Shown here one piece after another: positions 45,444 to 56,919 of a stretch of 64,000 bases of DNA (positions within the stretch are counted from its first letter, which is position 1; each line of letters opens with the position of its first letter). A program made the translations under genes and the position numbers. The DNA is from Hydrangea macrophylla (taxonomy: Eukaryota > Streptophyta > Magnoliopsida > Cornales > Hydrangeaceae): positions 52,389,162-52,453,161 of the forward strand of contig CM066995.1 of NCBI GenBank assembly GCA_033977485.1, in the 5' to 3' direction. The notes under the pieces are model-generated. The model was not told the origin of the DNA and did no database searches. It was given only the letters and a program-made list of their open reading frames with translations.

Positions 45444-48400
45444 TGTCACGCCCCGGAAACCGAAGCGCGAGGAAAGAGAAAAAGATAGAGAGAAAAGAAT
45501 TAAAAATCTAATCACAATGCGGAAGCGACTTTGGAAACCCACGGGGTTTCCTACAAGGATGACTTACTAATACATAAACCCAAAATGGACTTACATGTTA
45601 ACGAGTTCATCAAAGATGAAAGCATTTGAAAATCACATTAAAAGACTTTCCGGGCAAGCACTATATCAAGGAGAAAAGGAAAAATTATAATGAATTTGAT
45701 AAAATGTCATTTTTTACAGTTGCTGAATTTTAAAACACCCGTAAGTAACTATATCTTTGAAATTTTCACACTCTGTCCGCATAGATCCATGTAAAATTTG
45801 ATTCTACACAACTTTGGTCTAATGACATGTTTTCCAATTCTGCACCATTTAGGCAGAAAATTTAAATAACAGTAGCAGTTTTTATTTGACAGCAACCTTG
45901 ACAGCATAAGGACCATTTTTGGATAATTGCTGAATTTTAAAACATCCGTAAATAACTATATTTTTGAAATTTTCACATTCTGTCAGCATTGGTCCATGTA
46001 AAATTTAATTCTTCACAACTTTCGTCTAATGACATTTTTTCCAATTCTGCACCATTTGGGTAGAAAACAAAAAAAACAGAAGCAGTTTTTCTTTGACAAC
46101 AAATTTGACAGCATTTCAACATGTTCCCAATTATACCAAATCCTCAAGTTTAAACCTTGGTACAAGACTAAACAAGTTCTAAACAACATACAACACGTGT
46201 CTAGACCAAACGGAACTTCATGTACTCGAAATTTATTAAAAACGAGAAGTGAAAGAGATAAAGAGAGGAAAAAGGGGAGAGGGAGAGATTGGGAGAGAGA
46301 GATAGGGAGAGATAGGGAGAGAGATATAGGGAATGTATTCTAAACACACACACGTGTATTTTCACATTCGGAAACATTTTAAAAGCGTATATATACATAA
46401 TTCCAACAAAAGTAAAAGGAAAGAATATTTGAGAAAGGGAAGGAGATCAAAGAGGGGAGAGGAAAGAAAGAGAATGGGAGAGATTTAGAGCGTTTGAATG
46501 TTTGAAACCTTATTGGAATTAAAAGAGGGGTTTGATCCGGCAAGGACCCAACTATAAAACGAACTAAACTACAACAATTGAACTCTCATAAAAGCAACCA
46601 CCCAAACCAATCCGGCAAGAATTCAAACAAAAAAGAAAAAAAACAAACAATGGACATGTAAATCAAAAAGACAAGAACTTAAAGAGGTTCAACGACCTCG
46701 GAAAGTAAATACATCATCATAAAGTGAGTTTAACAATTGAAAGAAATAACTATGAAAGCAAGTGTTAACACTTGTCCCATTAAAATCAAAGAAGCTTCTC
46801 AAATACAAGAGATAAGAGCCTAAGTTCACGAAGTTTTTGGTAAAACCTTAATACTCTAAGTTTCAAAGCATTAAACATTTACAATCTTCCAACGTGACTG
46901 AATCAACAAGAGAGCTATTCATATACATAACTAAGCATGAGTCCTCAAAATAGAACAAAATGCCTCATAGTTCACACGTCGGGTCACATATGCCCTTTTG
47001 CCCTTATCAAGCTTACCTGAAAAATGTTTTGTCGTTTTTATGAGAACGACGGCTCGTAGAAAATATTGTAACAAATCTATATGCTATCCATGACTAAAAT
47101 GAAATGAGGTGCAATGAATCGCCACCATGGCTACAATGAAATGTTTAAAGCCGCAAGGCTATGCGTGACAAATGCACATCTCTCTCGTTACCGGACCATG
47201 AGCCACCCACGCATGGAGTGTAGCATACCAACTTCCGGGAGCTACCCGAATATAGTTTGGAGTTTGAATGTTTCTAAGGGTCATTCTCCCTGTCTCACAT
47301 CACAACCCATGTCCGGATTTCTTAAATCAAATTCTCACACATGGGGTTTTTCTCTCTTTTCCAAATAAAACATTTATGTCGTGATACATGAATGTTTGCC
47401 GATTAGGCCTCAATGCATATGATGTTAACAATGGCATTAAAGATGATCCACTACAATAGACTAAGCAATAATTTAGTCCATTAGACATGATATCAAGAAC
47501 TTCAAAGAATATAATTAAATTTCATAATTTAACATTCCTAACAAGGAATTCTATACTAACGTCTTAGCATGCTTTTACACATAAAGGGAGCATCCTAGGC
47601 ACGTCTAGCATCATATAATCAACTATAGAACAACCAAAACATGTAAATTCACAATTAGGCATATAACCCTAAATTTACAACTTTGGGGAAAACCTAATGC
47701 ACGTGTCTAAATTATTCTCATAACATCATTTTAATTACATTTAACACTCCAAATTTTCAACTAGTACAACCAAAGCATATAATTCACATGTAGGCAAAAA
47801 TCCCTAACATTATAACTTTATGGGAATGTCCTAATACATATATTTAAGTTCTCTCCTAGCATAAAAGTGAACTCAAGGCATCTTAGACAAGTATAACATA
47901 TAAAATTGCACAATGTAAATCTACCTCAATGCTTAGCTTCCAAAAGATCAATGGCAACTCAAGAGAGCTAAGCACAACCAAAATAACTTCAATGCTTGTG
48001 CTAGGATCTTGAAGGATGCTTCAAGTATGCACCACTAATCAAGAACAACCCAAGGTTAGGATAGAAATCATGAAACTAACAAACCCTAGGTTGTTAGAGA
48101 TTGGGAAAACTTACCCACATAAGAAATCCTCCATAGAAATGGTTAGGATATGAAAGAGAGACTCTATATCCTCCAAGGAAGCTATAAAAGAGAAGAGAAG
48201 TTCAATCAAATCCCAAAATTTTGAAATTTAGTGAAACCCTAGAATTTGGGGGTTTTCTAGAAAGCTTACCAAATAATGATTCCAAGCTCTAGGATGATTA
48301 GAGATGCTAGATAATGAAGTTATTGACAATCCCTTGAAATCTTGAAGTTAGAGATGGAAGAGGGATGAAGATCTTAGAAGGTTTTTGGCTCTTGGAAGGA

Positions 48401-48689
48401 GAAGAAGAAGGAAAGAAGGAGAAGAAAAAAAAAACTAACGTGAATGAATGGGAGGAGGGGTTGGCCGGCCATATAGGGGAGTGGGGTGGGACCCACTCTC
48501 TTGTATGCTCCAAAAATAAAATGTTTGGTGTTCCCACGGACAGTCTGACCCAAGAGTGTAACCCCAAAATTAAATAAACACATCCACAGGCACAGAAATA
48601 AATTTATAAGCATATGAAAGATACAATAAAATAATTTAGTCATGCTCCGGAATTAAAAATACAGTCAAATAAAATAAGGGTCCACAACA
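45444..48689 (-). repeat. Large gypsy-type LTR-like block
   Basis: The plus strand starts TGTCACGCCCCGGAAACC, the same kind of start as at 23745, and a TG…CA partner end is GGGTCCACAACA at 48689. Several blocks are shared with the 37236-39466 LTR (for example ACGGCTCGTAGAAAATATTG near 47049 and the GAGCCACC…GAGTGTAGCAT block near 47202). The flanks CTAAC and GGAAA do not match, so the right boundary is uncertain. Contains a 210-bp tandem duplication. Small ORFs inside are artefacts. Confidence 0.5.
45718..46115. repeat. About 210-bp tandem duplication
   Basis: Two direct copies begin TTGCTGAATTTTAAAACA (45719 and 45928) and share AATTTTCACA, GGTCCATGTAAAATTT-like and CCAATTCTGCACCATTT words in the same order with scattered differences. 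Confidence 0.85.
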
Positions 48690-49702
48690 GGAAAGGCAAA
48701 ATTACCCCACTACCCTTAATTAAAAAAATTCTGAAAAACATATAAAATTATACGTATTTGAGTGACATATAAATTATATAATATTTGAGTGACATATAAA
48801 AAATTCCCTTTATTTCACTTCATTTTTACCTAAACATATAAAATATGTAAAAACACATAATTACACGTATTTGAGTGACATCACCATTAAATTATATTAA
48901 TTCAAATATGCATGTAAAACTAGGAATTTGAGAGATTAAATGAGCACTATGTCTATTATATTGGCACATAAATGTCCAATATTCAGTGTTTGTCATACTC
49001 ATCAACTAACTTATTGCTAGTCCCTAGCAATGAAGTGAAAGAGAAATTGTTCTAAAAGTTTTATTAAAAAATAGGAATAAACTTAAGGAAAATAAAACCT
49101 AACTCACTATCGCAGGAATCGCGATTGCATTTAGCGTATGCAACAAGCCGTTAAACCCCTAGGTTACCCCTAGTAGACGAGTGTTGTCTCGTGAGGGTTT
49201 GTAGTGAATATACCCACAAAATTCAACAATTTCTTTTAAATGTAGAAATAAAGTAAAATAAAAATAAAGGTAGATTTTCTTCTTTTACAACAGATAAGAT
49301 TAAATTTGGCAATAAAATAAAATTTCCAAGTATGTAATAACAATGCAACACATATACTCACAGTTTGTCAATGTCAGTATTTTTTTGTACTCTTTAAACT
49401 TACAGTGTGTACTTGAAAAGTCAAGCAACTGATATTAAGTTCAAAGTTTACATATCTATTAGAATTCATAAAACTTGTAGTTTTAACTCAAATCTCACTA
49501 GGATTTCACTCTTTTAAGGAGAAACTCTCAGAAACCGGTGTAGAGAACATCTCACCTGGTAGGGAAGTAAAGATAGAGGAATTGCTTCCATTTTTTTGAT
49601 GACTCAATATATAGGCATTTGGAGTACAATAAGTCTCATGAAAGAATACTTAGCATTAGAAGAGCGATTTATAGTGGAGAACATCCTTATTACTTAAATT
49701 TA
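48690..49702. other. AT-rich stretch, target of the 13-kb insertion
   Basis: Contains short direct repeats (CGTATTTGAGTGACAT three times between 48750 and 48880) and retroelement-like words (CCCCTAGGTTACCCCTAGTA), but no gene or bounded element. Sequence resumes after 63056. Confidence 0.45.
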
Positions 49703-49707
49703 AAAAT

Positions 49708-50906
49708 TGTTTGCTAGTAGTTATGCGCGGGCGTGCCAGAACCAAAAGTGGCTCGGTGTGTGCAAACTAATTTCCTATATGCTTGAGTCAGTGATACTCA
49801 AGGCTTTCAAAACTGACTTCTAAACTAAACGATTGTGTACGGCGAGTAGGAAAGTACCCTCACCAGAAATCCCTTGGCAGTACTGAAGTGCACAAGCCAA
49901 ATAGTGTATGAGATTACCAAGTAACCAATCACAAACAATTAATAAAATACAGATTTTATTAATTGTTTGGAAAATACAACCAAAGAACAGATTCAGAACA
50001 GGCTCTGATCGTTCGTGAGAGTGAAAACAGTAAAAGAAAAATAACAAAAAGAGGGTAGACCTATTTGCTATGAATGCAGAAAGAACATAAAAGTTTGAAT
50101 GCTTTTGAATGCTGTTGAATGCTTTGTTGAATGCTGTTTTCGAGAGTGACGCGGAGTGCCTTTGCAGCTTGGCTTGCCTCCATATTTATAGCGGCCATGA
50201 TTGAATTCTGATTAGGAAAGGACTCCTTAGCTTGCGCCTTAAGCTATGTAATTGATTGGTTAGTTAGCAGAAACCTTCCTTATCTCCCACCCTTGCCTTA
50301 TCATCTTGATTGAAACAATCCCACCATCTCAGGGATCATCTCGTCTAAATCCAGCTGTTAGCGATAAGATTCTTTCCAAAACGGACTCGGATTTCCCCAA
50401 ATCTGGGGTGACGTCACAAATGGCAGCTGTCACCAGAACCGCCTTACCTCCACTCCCATCGGCCTCATGACTGTGACTGAAGACTCATCGGACTCATGTA
50501 ACGTCTTGTCATGTCTTTATGCCCGATAACATCTTTCCAGGTGCTCACGTCCGATCGGGCACATTCATGTTCCCTAACTCCCCATCGGGCTCCCATTCTG
50601 ACAAATGCCCGATGAAGTCCTCTATTCCCGGCGTCTCAATCGGTCTCCAACGTGTGTCATTGCTCCATTACTTCCACCATTGATGCCCGATAGACCAATG
50701 CGGGTCTGACGCTGCCTATCGGGCTCCATCCCATGGAACATTCGGGTTGCCTTCTCTAAACTTCTGGTGACGCTTCCCCTAAGCCCGATGTCATCACCTA
50801 CTCCGGACTAACCGACCTCTGAAAATGCCCATGCCCGACTATCTCTAGGCCCATATCCCCATATCAATCGGGCTGGAAAACCTTCGGCGGTTTTTAGGTG
50901 CAAACA
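49708..50906 (-). repeat. 3' LTR of the Tat element
   Basis: 1199 bp. On the minus strand starts TGTTTGCACCTAAAAACC and ends CTAGCAAACA. TATAAATATGG (50181-50190, minus) sits after GGCCGC and is the core promoter; the same block is present in the 5' LTR and the solo LTR at 3770. Confidence 0.95.
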
Positions 50907-50920
50907 ATTGCCCCCCAAAA
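50907..50920 (-). promoter_or_regulatory. Polypurine tract
   Basis: The minus strand reads TTTTGGGGGGCAA directly before the 3' LTR start TGTTTG, the position and composition of a plus-strand priming tract. Confidence 0.8.
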
Positions 50921-51061
50921 GGTCATATCAAACATCCCGCCTTGATTGATGTGACGTTTTGAATTTTAAACTGGCCACGCGTTGAGTACGCAGCAACTTG
51001 TCAGATTATGTAGAATCCCACCAGTCACTTCCACATTTAATGCGCTATAATGGCGTCATGA

Positions 51062-51073
51062 TATTTAAATATC
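51062..51073 (+). promoter_or_regulatory. Candidate TATA box of the antisense gene
   Basis: TATTTAAATATC stands 124-135 bp before the ATG at 51197, in a 290-bp spacer between the PPT and the ATG that has CT-rich leader-like sequence (CTCTCTCTAGAACCTCC) just before the start codon. Inferred from position only. Confidence 0.45.
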
Positions 51074-51196
51074 ACCCAACTCTCGAAACTCCCTACAACC
51101 TATTGGCATTCTCACTCTCTTTCTATACCTCAGGCAGAACACAGAGCTTCTCTCTCTAGAACCTCCATCTTTTTCGACGACCCATTTCTTCCATAG

Positions 51197-54100
51197 ATGG
51201 CTCCTCAGACTGCTCCGGCCACCACTAAAGGCAAGAAAACCTTCGTTGATGCTCCTCCACCACAAAACCGATGCAGGGAGGTTAGGGCTTTGGCCAAAGC
51301 TCACGCCGCTGACATATCCACAGAGTACCTCACCCCCTATAATTCCTCCGATGGTTCTCCCGTCGCACCAGGCTTAGGCGCGGCGTTTCTTGGCCACCCT
51401 CCGGCGGCTTTTCTTCCTTTCTTCTCTCCCGTAGGAAACGAAGAATTCCTACAAGTCCCTACACACTGGGGCAAGGCCCAGACTGCTAGCCAGCCAATTC
51501 GAGGATGGCCGTCCCCTGCCGCTGACTGGGACAAATGGATTACCAGGGTTTCGGCCTCCAAGGCCGGTGTCTGGAAACAAATGGGCATCTATGATGCAAT
51601 CATGCTCAGCCGGTCTCGAATCGAGATAGACCGGCCTCTTCTTCTGTCTGCTTTACTCTTCTGGTCCTCGTCTTGCAACGGCTTTCTTTTCCGTTGCGGA
51701 CCAATGGCTCCCACCGTCAAAGACATCAGCTACCTGCTCGGCCTTCATCTCCACGGCCCAGAGATCATTCCCGGGCTTGACGTTGGGACAGCCAACTTTG
51801 CCTATCCACAACAAGAAATTGTCAGGGACGGGGCCGTTTCTCATAGGCCGATCACGGCCTTTGGAGGTTTCCTTGCTGCCTGCATCAGGGCAGATGATAC
51901 GGCGGTGTCCGATGCAGAACACACTGCCTTCCTCATCTATTGGCTCAACAAATATCTCTTCTGTTCGGCCTCCCAAGCCATTACCAAAGAATATACAACC
52001 TTAGCCTTAGCTCTCGCATCGGGGAAACCTTTAGCCATGGCTATACTGGTTTGGGCACACTTGGTCAGAGGCATAACAGATTTTGTTCACTCGGGCTTCG
52101 GAGCTGGTGGAAGCCCGATGTGGGTGCTCCAATTGTGGCTTTACTCCTACTTTCCCGAATTCCAACCCACCATCAGCCAATTGACCGATGTGCCTATCTC
52201 CGCCGTTCAGTTTATGAACGTAGCTCCTTCTTCACACTCTTTCGAAGAGTGTTTCACTTTCTTTTACCAAGGTTGCTCCCCTCGGGCTGTCAACCTCTAT
52301 ACCCCATTCTTTTCTCTTCAATTTTCCTCATTCCTTCAGCTCTCTAATAACCCTTCCAACTGGGGTTCGGGCACCCAGTCTACTTACAACGAAATCTTCT
52401 CTAGCTACTTAGTGGCTAGAGATATCATTTTTAGCCCAAGCATCCCATCAGCCAACAATAAATGCGGGGCCGAATACTACTTTGCTCCTCTTTATGCCCG
52501 CCAATTCGGGCTTACACAACTCGTGCCCATTCCTCCTGGCATCACCGTCAATGTTGACTGGGTTGAACGTGGCCTCATTGTTAATGACGGGCAGGTGAAA
52601 AAGATAACAGAGAGGTTGGACCGGCTCAAAGCCGCGTTCAACTTTACACCCTTCTCTGCCCGGCCAATTGTATCAGAGGAATTCACCCAGTGGTGGGGTG
52701 AACGGGCTCGAAGCATATTTTCAAGCACCGCTGCTGAGGCCCTGGTGCCTTTTACTGTAACATCGGCCACTATGGCCGATGTCCCTGTGCCAACAGCAGC
52801 TCCAATCCGGCGTAAGCAAATTGCCAAGAGACCGGCTCGCAAACCAACTCCGGGCAAGGGTCCATCTCAAAAGAAACAAAAAACAACACCAGCCTCTGTT
52901 TAGGTTTGCTCTTCCCTTTGCTTTGTTGATTGAGCCCGAATTCCTTTCATTCAGTATTAATCATTTTGTTCTATTGTTGCAGCTTGCTGACGAAGACTCT
53001 GGAGAGGATCCACTTCCAAATCTCGCTCAGACTCTTCCTCCAACTCTCCCTACATCATCGGCCTCTGCAACTGCTCATCTAGAGCGAGTGGCCGTACGGG
53101 TGATGCCACTTCACATCGTGCCTCCTCTAACTCCTTCAAGCGGAGACGAAGACCTTGCTGCCTCCGTCCAAGCTCCGGAGCAAGTCGTCCTCTCTTCCAG
53201 TACTGAGGACTTGGCCGATGCTGGAGTTACCGTTGAAGCTGCTACGGACGAGGTAGACCAAACCGTCCCATCTAATGTTGAAACCGGGCAAGGGGAGCCT
53301 ACCGCGGCCATGGGTCCTCCTGTTCACACAATAGCAGGATCAGTAGTGGCCGAGGTCAGTCCTCCTGAAGCATCTGCCACAGAGGCCGGTGATAATAATT
53401 CGGGCTCAGTCCCAGGAGCTGAAGTCCTGCAGACAACGGTGGCTTCGACGAGTCCTGAGATGGAGACCGGCCACCCTTCTTCTCCACAACCAACACCTTC
53501 TCAACCAAGTGAGGCCGATATTCGCGGAGCTATCTCGGTCTCCCTTAGTCCTCACACCCAGGTATTGCACTGTTGCTTTATGTTAATTCGTATAATTTTT
53601 CCAAAAACCCTGCCTAACTGCATCCTCTTGAACAGGCCGATCCCTCAGGTCCAGTACCAATAATTCCCTTCAACGACTTCTTCTCGGGCCTGGACCTGAG
53701 AGCTTTTGACCTTGGCCCCTTGGAGCCAGAAGCGGTTTCTCCTTCCCTACTACAACAAGCCAAGGATTTACTCCTCGAACTGACTAACCAGGAATTTTCC
53801 AATCTTCCTGCTACTGCTGATATTGACACAGCCTTGAACACTCTCATGGCCGATCCCTCTCTCTCAGACGAGCAGCTATCATTGCTCCTGGAGATAAAAG
53901 AGAGACTCCCCAGTGCCCGTCTTATGGATAGATCGGCCTCGAAAATTCAAGCTGATACAGAACTTCACTTGGGCTCCCGTCAGAAGGCCTTGAAGTTTCT
54001 GGAAGGGGCCAAGGTTAAGTTTGAGGCGGGGAAGGCTTCTCGGGCTCAAATGCTTGCAAGGGACTCTTGGCTGCAGACCCGTATCGCTGCACTAAAAACT

Positions 54101-54337
54101 CAACTCGCCCAATGTGAGGCCGAGGTTGTTACCAACAACGCCTCCATTGGGAAAATCGATGAGGCATTATCTTTACTTGGTGGCGACGCCCAAAAGTGCA
54201 ACGATCAACTGCAAGCCAGCGTCCCCATGTCCCGGGCTTGGGCCCAAAAGCTAGAGAAGGCCAAGAGGGACCGGTCTGGAGCCGTCAAGACCTGGGAAGA
54301 CTTGAAGGCTAAGCTTAGGAATTTTGGGTCGGCCTAG
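51197..54337 (+). CDS. Three-exon plant mobile domain (PMD) gene, antisense inside the Tat element
   Basis: Exons 51197-52897, 52983-53561 and 53636-54337 join in phase 0 into a 993-residue protein with no internal stop. Introns 52898-52982 (GTTTAG…TTGCAG) and 53562-53635 (GTATTG…AACAG) obey GT-AG. Residues about 100-450 are a plant mobile domain: DRPLLLSALLFWSSSCNGFL, APTVKDISYLLGLHLHG, then LAMAILVWAHLVRGITDF and WVLQLWLYSYFPEF. Exon 1 ends with a Lys/Arg-rich stretch (RRKQIAKRPARKPTPGKG) like a nuclear localisation signal. Exon 2 encodes an acidic Ser/Pro/Thr linker. Exon 3 encodes a coiled-coil-like C-terminus (LQTRIAALKTQLAQCEAEVV). Cellular PMD proteins such as MAIN/MAIL1 act in the nucleus on silencing and genome integrity; PMDs are also known in transposons. 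Role in this element is unknown. ATG 51197 is the first in frame. Confidence 0.85.
52898..52982 (+). other. Intron 1 of the antisense PMD gene
   Basis: 85 bp, begins GTTTAGGTTTGC and ends TTCTATTGTTGCAG with a pyrimidine-rich end. If unspliced, the protein stops at TAG 52901-52903 after 568 residues, so splicing adds the linker and coiled coil. Confidence 0.75.
53562..53635 (+). other. Intron 2 of the antisense PMD gene
   Basis: 74 bp, begins GTATTGCACTG after CCCAG and ends CTCTTGAACAG. Joining is phase 0 and restores the frame of exon 3. If unspliced the frame closes at 53663. Confidence 0.75.
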
Positions 54338-54426
54338 AGGCCGACTCCTCTTTTGTACTTATTTTTTATTCATATATATTTGTAAGTAAGCTGTGCTCAG
54401 CCTTATCAATACCAACAATATTTTTG

Positions 54427-55824
54427 TTACTCGGGCTCAGGGTCGTAGTTAATGAGTTGGTCGTATTCTAACCCTGGATTTGGATTATAGTTTAAATCAA
54501 TAGTTTCCCACAGAGTAGGGTAATAAGACTTCAAGTATTGACCGTTTATTAATCTAGGATGAATACCTCCATCCATATCACGCAGTCTGTAAGCACCACC
54601 ATTCTTGACTTGATGTATAATGAAAGGACCCTCCTAGTTGACCGCCCATTTACCGTACCGATTATCCTTGTCCCCGATAGGTAAAACGGCCTTCCATACC
54701 AAGTCTTCTGTACTAAAAGATTTCGCTTTTACCCTCTTGTTATAAGCTCGGGCGGCCCGCTGCTTCTGCACTTTTAACGAGTCTAAGGCCATGAGCCTCG
54801 TTTCATCAAGTCCTTCCAACTCAACTATCATAGCCTCTGTGTATTCTGCGGGCTCAAGCTGGTTCTGTAAAGCTCTCCTGGCCGATCGGACGGTGACTTC
54901 CATTGGTAACATAGCGTCGTGCCTGTAAGTTAACATGAATGGTGTGACTCCGGTACTGGACCTCTTAGACGTCCGATAGGCCCATAGTGCCTCAGACAAC
55001 AACTTGTCCCACTCCCTAGGGTTCTCATCGATCATCTTCTCAACGATCCCCTTAAGGATCTTGTTGGTTGACTCGGCCTGACCGTTAGCTTGAGCATAGT
55101 ATGGGGTAGAATTGAGAATTTTAATCCCTCTGCTCTCCGCAAAAGCGGTCGTCTCGGCCCCTGTGAACACAGACCCTTGGTCAGCCGTTATGGTTTCTGG
55201 CAGGCCGAATCTATGTATGATGTGTTCTTTAATGAATTTTATCACGGTGGCCTGGGTCACCGTTTTACATGGTATGGCCTCGGCCCACTTAGTAAAGTAA
55301 TCCGTCGCCACTATAATGAAACAGTGTTGGCCTGATGATGGTGGCAGGACTTTGCCAATTAGATCCATAGCCCATCCCCTGAACGGCCATGGTTTTATTA
55401 TTGGTTGGAGCTCCTTAGCCGGTACATGCTGGATCGGGCCATGCTTCTGACACGCTTGGCATCCCTTTGCATAGCTGATACAATCCTTCAGCATACCTGG
55501 CCAATAATAGTTATACCTTCTCAGCAACCATTTCATTTTTGTACCAGCCTGATGAGCCCCACAGATCCCTTCATGCACTTCGGCCATCACCTGCATGGCC
55601 TGTTTCTTACCTAAATACCTCAAAATCACGTCGTCACCGATGGGCTTTTTAAACAATTCTCCATCAAGTATCACAAATCGGACTGCGAACAATCTAACTT
55701 TCCGGTTTACCCTGACATTTGGGTGATTCATGTACTCAATGATAGGCCTTCTCCAGTCGTCGTCCTCCATTAAGACCGAATTAGTGCTAGTATACCAACC
55801 TCTCTTTGCCACTGAGGGTAACAG
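54427..55824 (-). pseudogene. Integrase of the Tat element
   Basis: The zinc-binding HHCC region (EGICGAHQAGTKMKW, then CQACQKHGP) precedes the DDE core: AMDLIGKVLPPSSGQHCF, ITADQGSVFTG and ANGQAESTNKILKGI. TAG at 54634-54636 falls after YGKWAVN, where the chromatin-distal C-terminal part begins (EGPFIIHQVKNGGAYRLRD). The frame then runs to its natural TAA at 54427-54429. Integrase would join the cDNA ends to the target; it is cut short by the stop here. Confidence 0.92.
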
Positions 55825-56919
55825 TCAGACCTGAATCGTGATAACTTGGTCTTCCAAAGCCTTTGTAGAAGACGAGGCCGATCCTGCCTTTGCCAGCTTA
55901 TTGGCCTCGGTATTCGTAGACCTAGGGATATAACTCACGCTAATATCATCAAACTCGTCCATGAGCTGCGTGGCGACAGAGTAAAACGGGCATAATTCCC
56001 AACTTTTTATCTGGAACTCTCCTGATATCTGCCCGATCACCAGCCCTGAGTCTCCCTTTATGTGTACGGACGATGCCCCCAACTCAAGGAGTATCTCTAG
56101 TCCGATAATTAATGCTTCGTATTCGGCCTGGTTGTTTGTGCACTTGAAATCGAGCCGAAATGACATTTTTGTCTTCTTATACTTGGGTGATACAATGACC
56201 ACACCTGCCCCAGCACCCTCTGCGCTTTTGGACCCATCAAAGATCAATGTCCATGGGACCAAGGAAGTGTTTAGTACTTTAGGTGCTGGTAACAACTCTC
56301 CCAGATCAGTTGGATTTGGGTGATCAGCCAAGAAATTGGCTATAGCCTGGCCTTTAACCGATTGCTGTGATCGGTATTGGATGGCAAATTCCATCAGGGC
56401 CAAGGTCCATTTTCCAATTCGGCCTCTCATGATTGGTCTTGACAACATATATTTTATCACATCGGTTTGACATATAATATAAGTAGAAACGGGCAACATA
56501 TACGTTCTTAACTTCTGTGATGAAAAATACAATGCCAAGCATAATTTCTCAATCGGTGCATAGCGCTGCTCGATTGGAGTTAATATTCTGCTTAAGTAAT
56601 AAACGGCCTGCTCATTTCCTTGTTCATTATCCTGAGCTAACATACTTCCTATAGAGCAGTCAGAAGCCGATATATACAATTTAAGGTACCTACCCTTCTT
56701 GGGTGGCATTAAAACTGGGGAAGTTGACAAATATTGCTTAATTCCCTCAAAGGCCTGTTGATGGCTGTCTTCCCACTTGAATTCTTCGTCGGTCTTGATC
56801 TTCAATAGTGGGGTCCATACTTGGGTCTTTCCTGCACAGTTGGATATGAATCTTCTCAGGAAATTAATCTGCCCAAGCAGCCTTTGAAGCTCTTTCTTAT
56901 TGGCTGGTGGCTTTGCTGC
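55825..56919 (-). pseudogene. RT connection, RNase H and second (archaeal-type) RNase H
   Basis: After the stop at 56920 the frame is open to TGA at 55825-55827. It holds the ordinary gypsy RNase H (YISASDCSIGSMLAQDN, LSRILTPIEQRYAPIEKLCL, FLADHP) and then a second RNase H with FDGSKSAEGAGAGVVI, NNQAEYEALIIGLEI and KGDSGLVIGQI, so its Asp, Glu and Asp are kept. A tandem archaeal-type RNase H before integrase is the hallmark of Tat elements. Confidence 0.92.

Noticed and set aside
49820..50047. 75-aa minus ORF repeated almost identically at 61965-62192
   Set aside because: It is LTR sequence present once in each LTR; no protein signature and no reason to think it is translated.
51337..53847. 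Minus-strand ORFs of 62-121 aa opposite the PMD exons
   Set aside because: Shadows of the plus-strand PMD exons; the plus-strand joined frame has the domain and splice support, and pol has ended at 54427.
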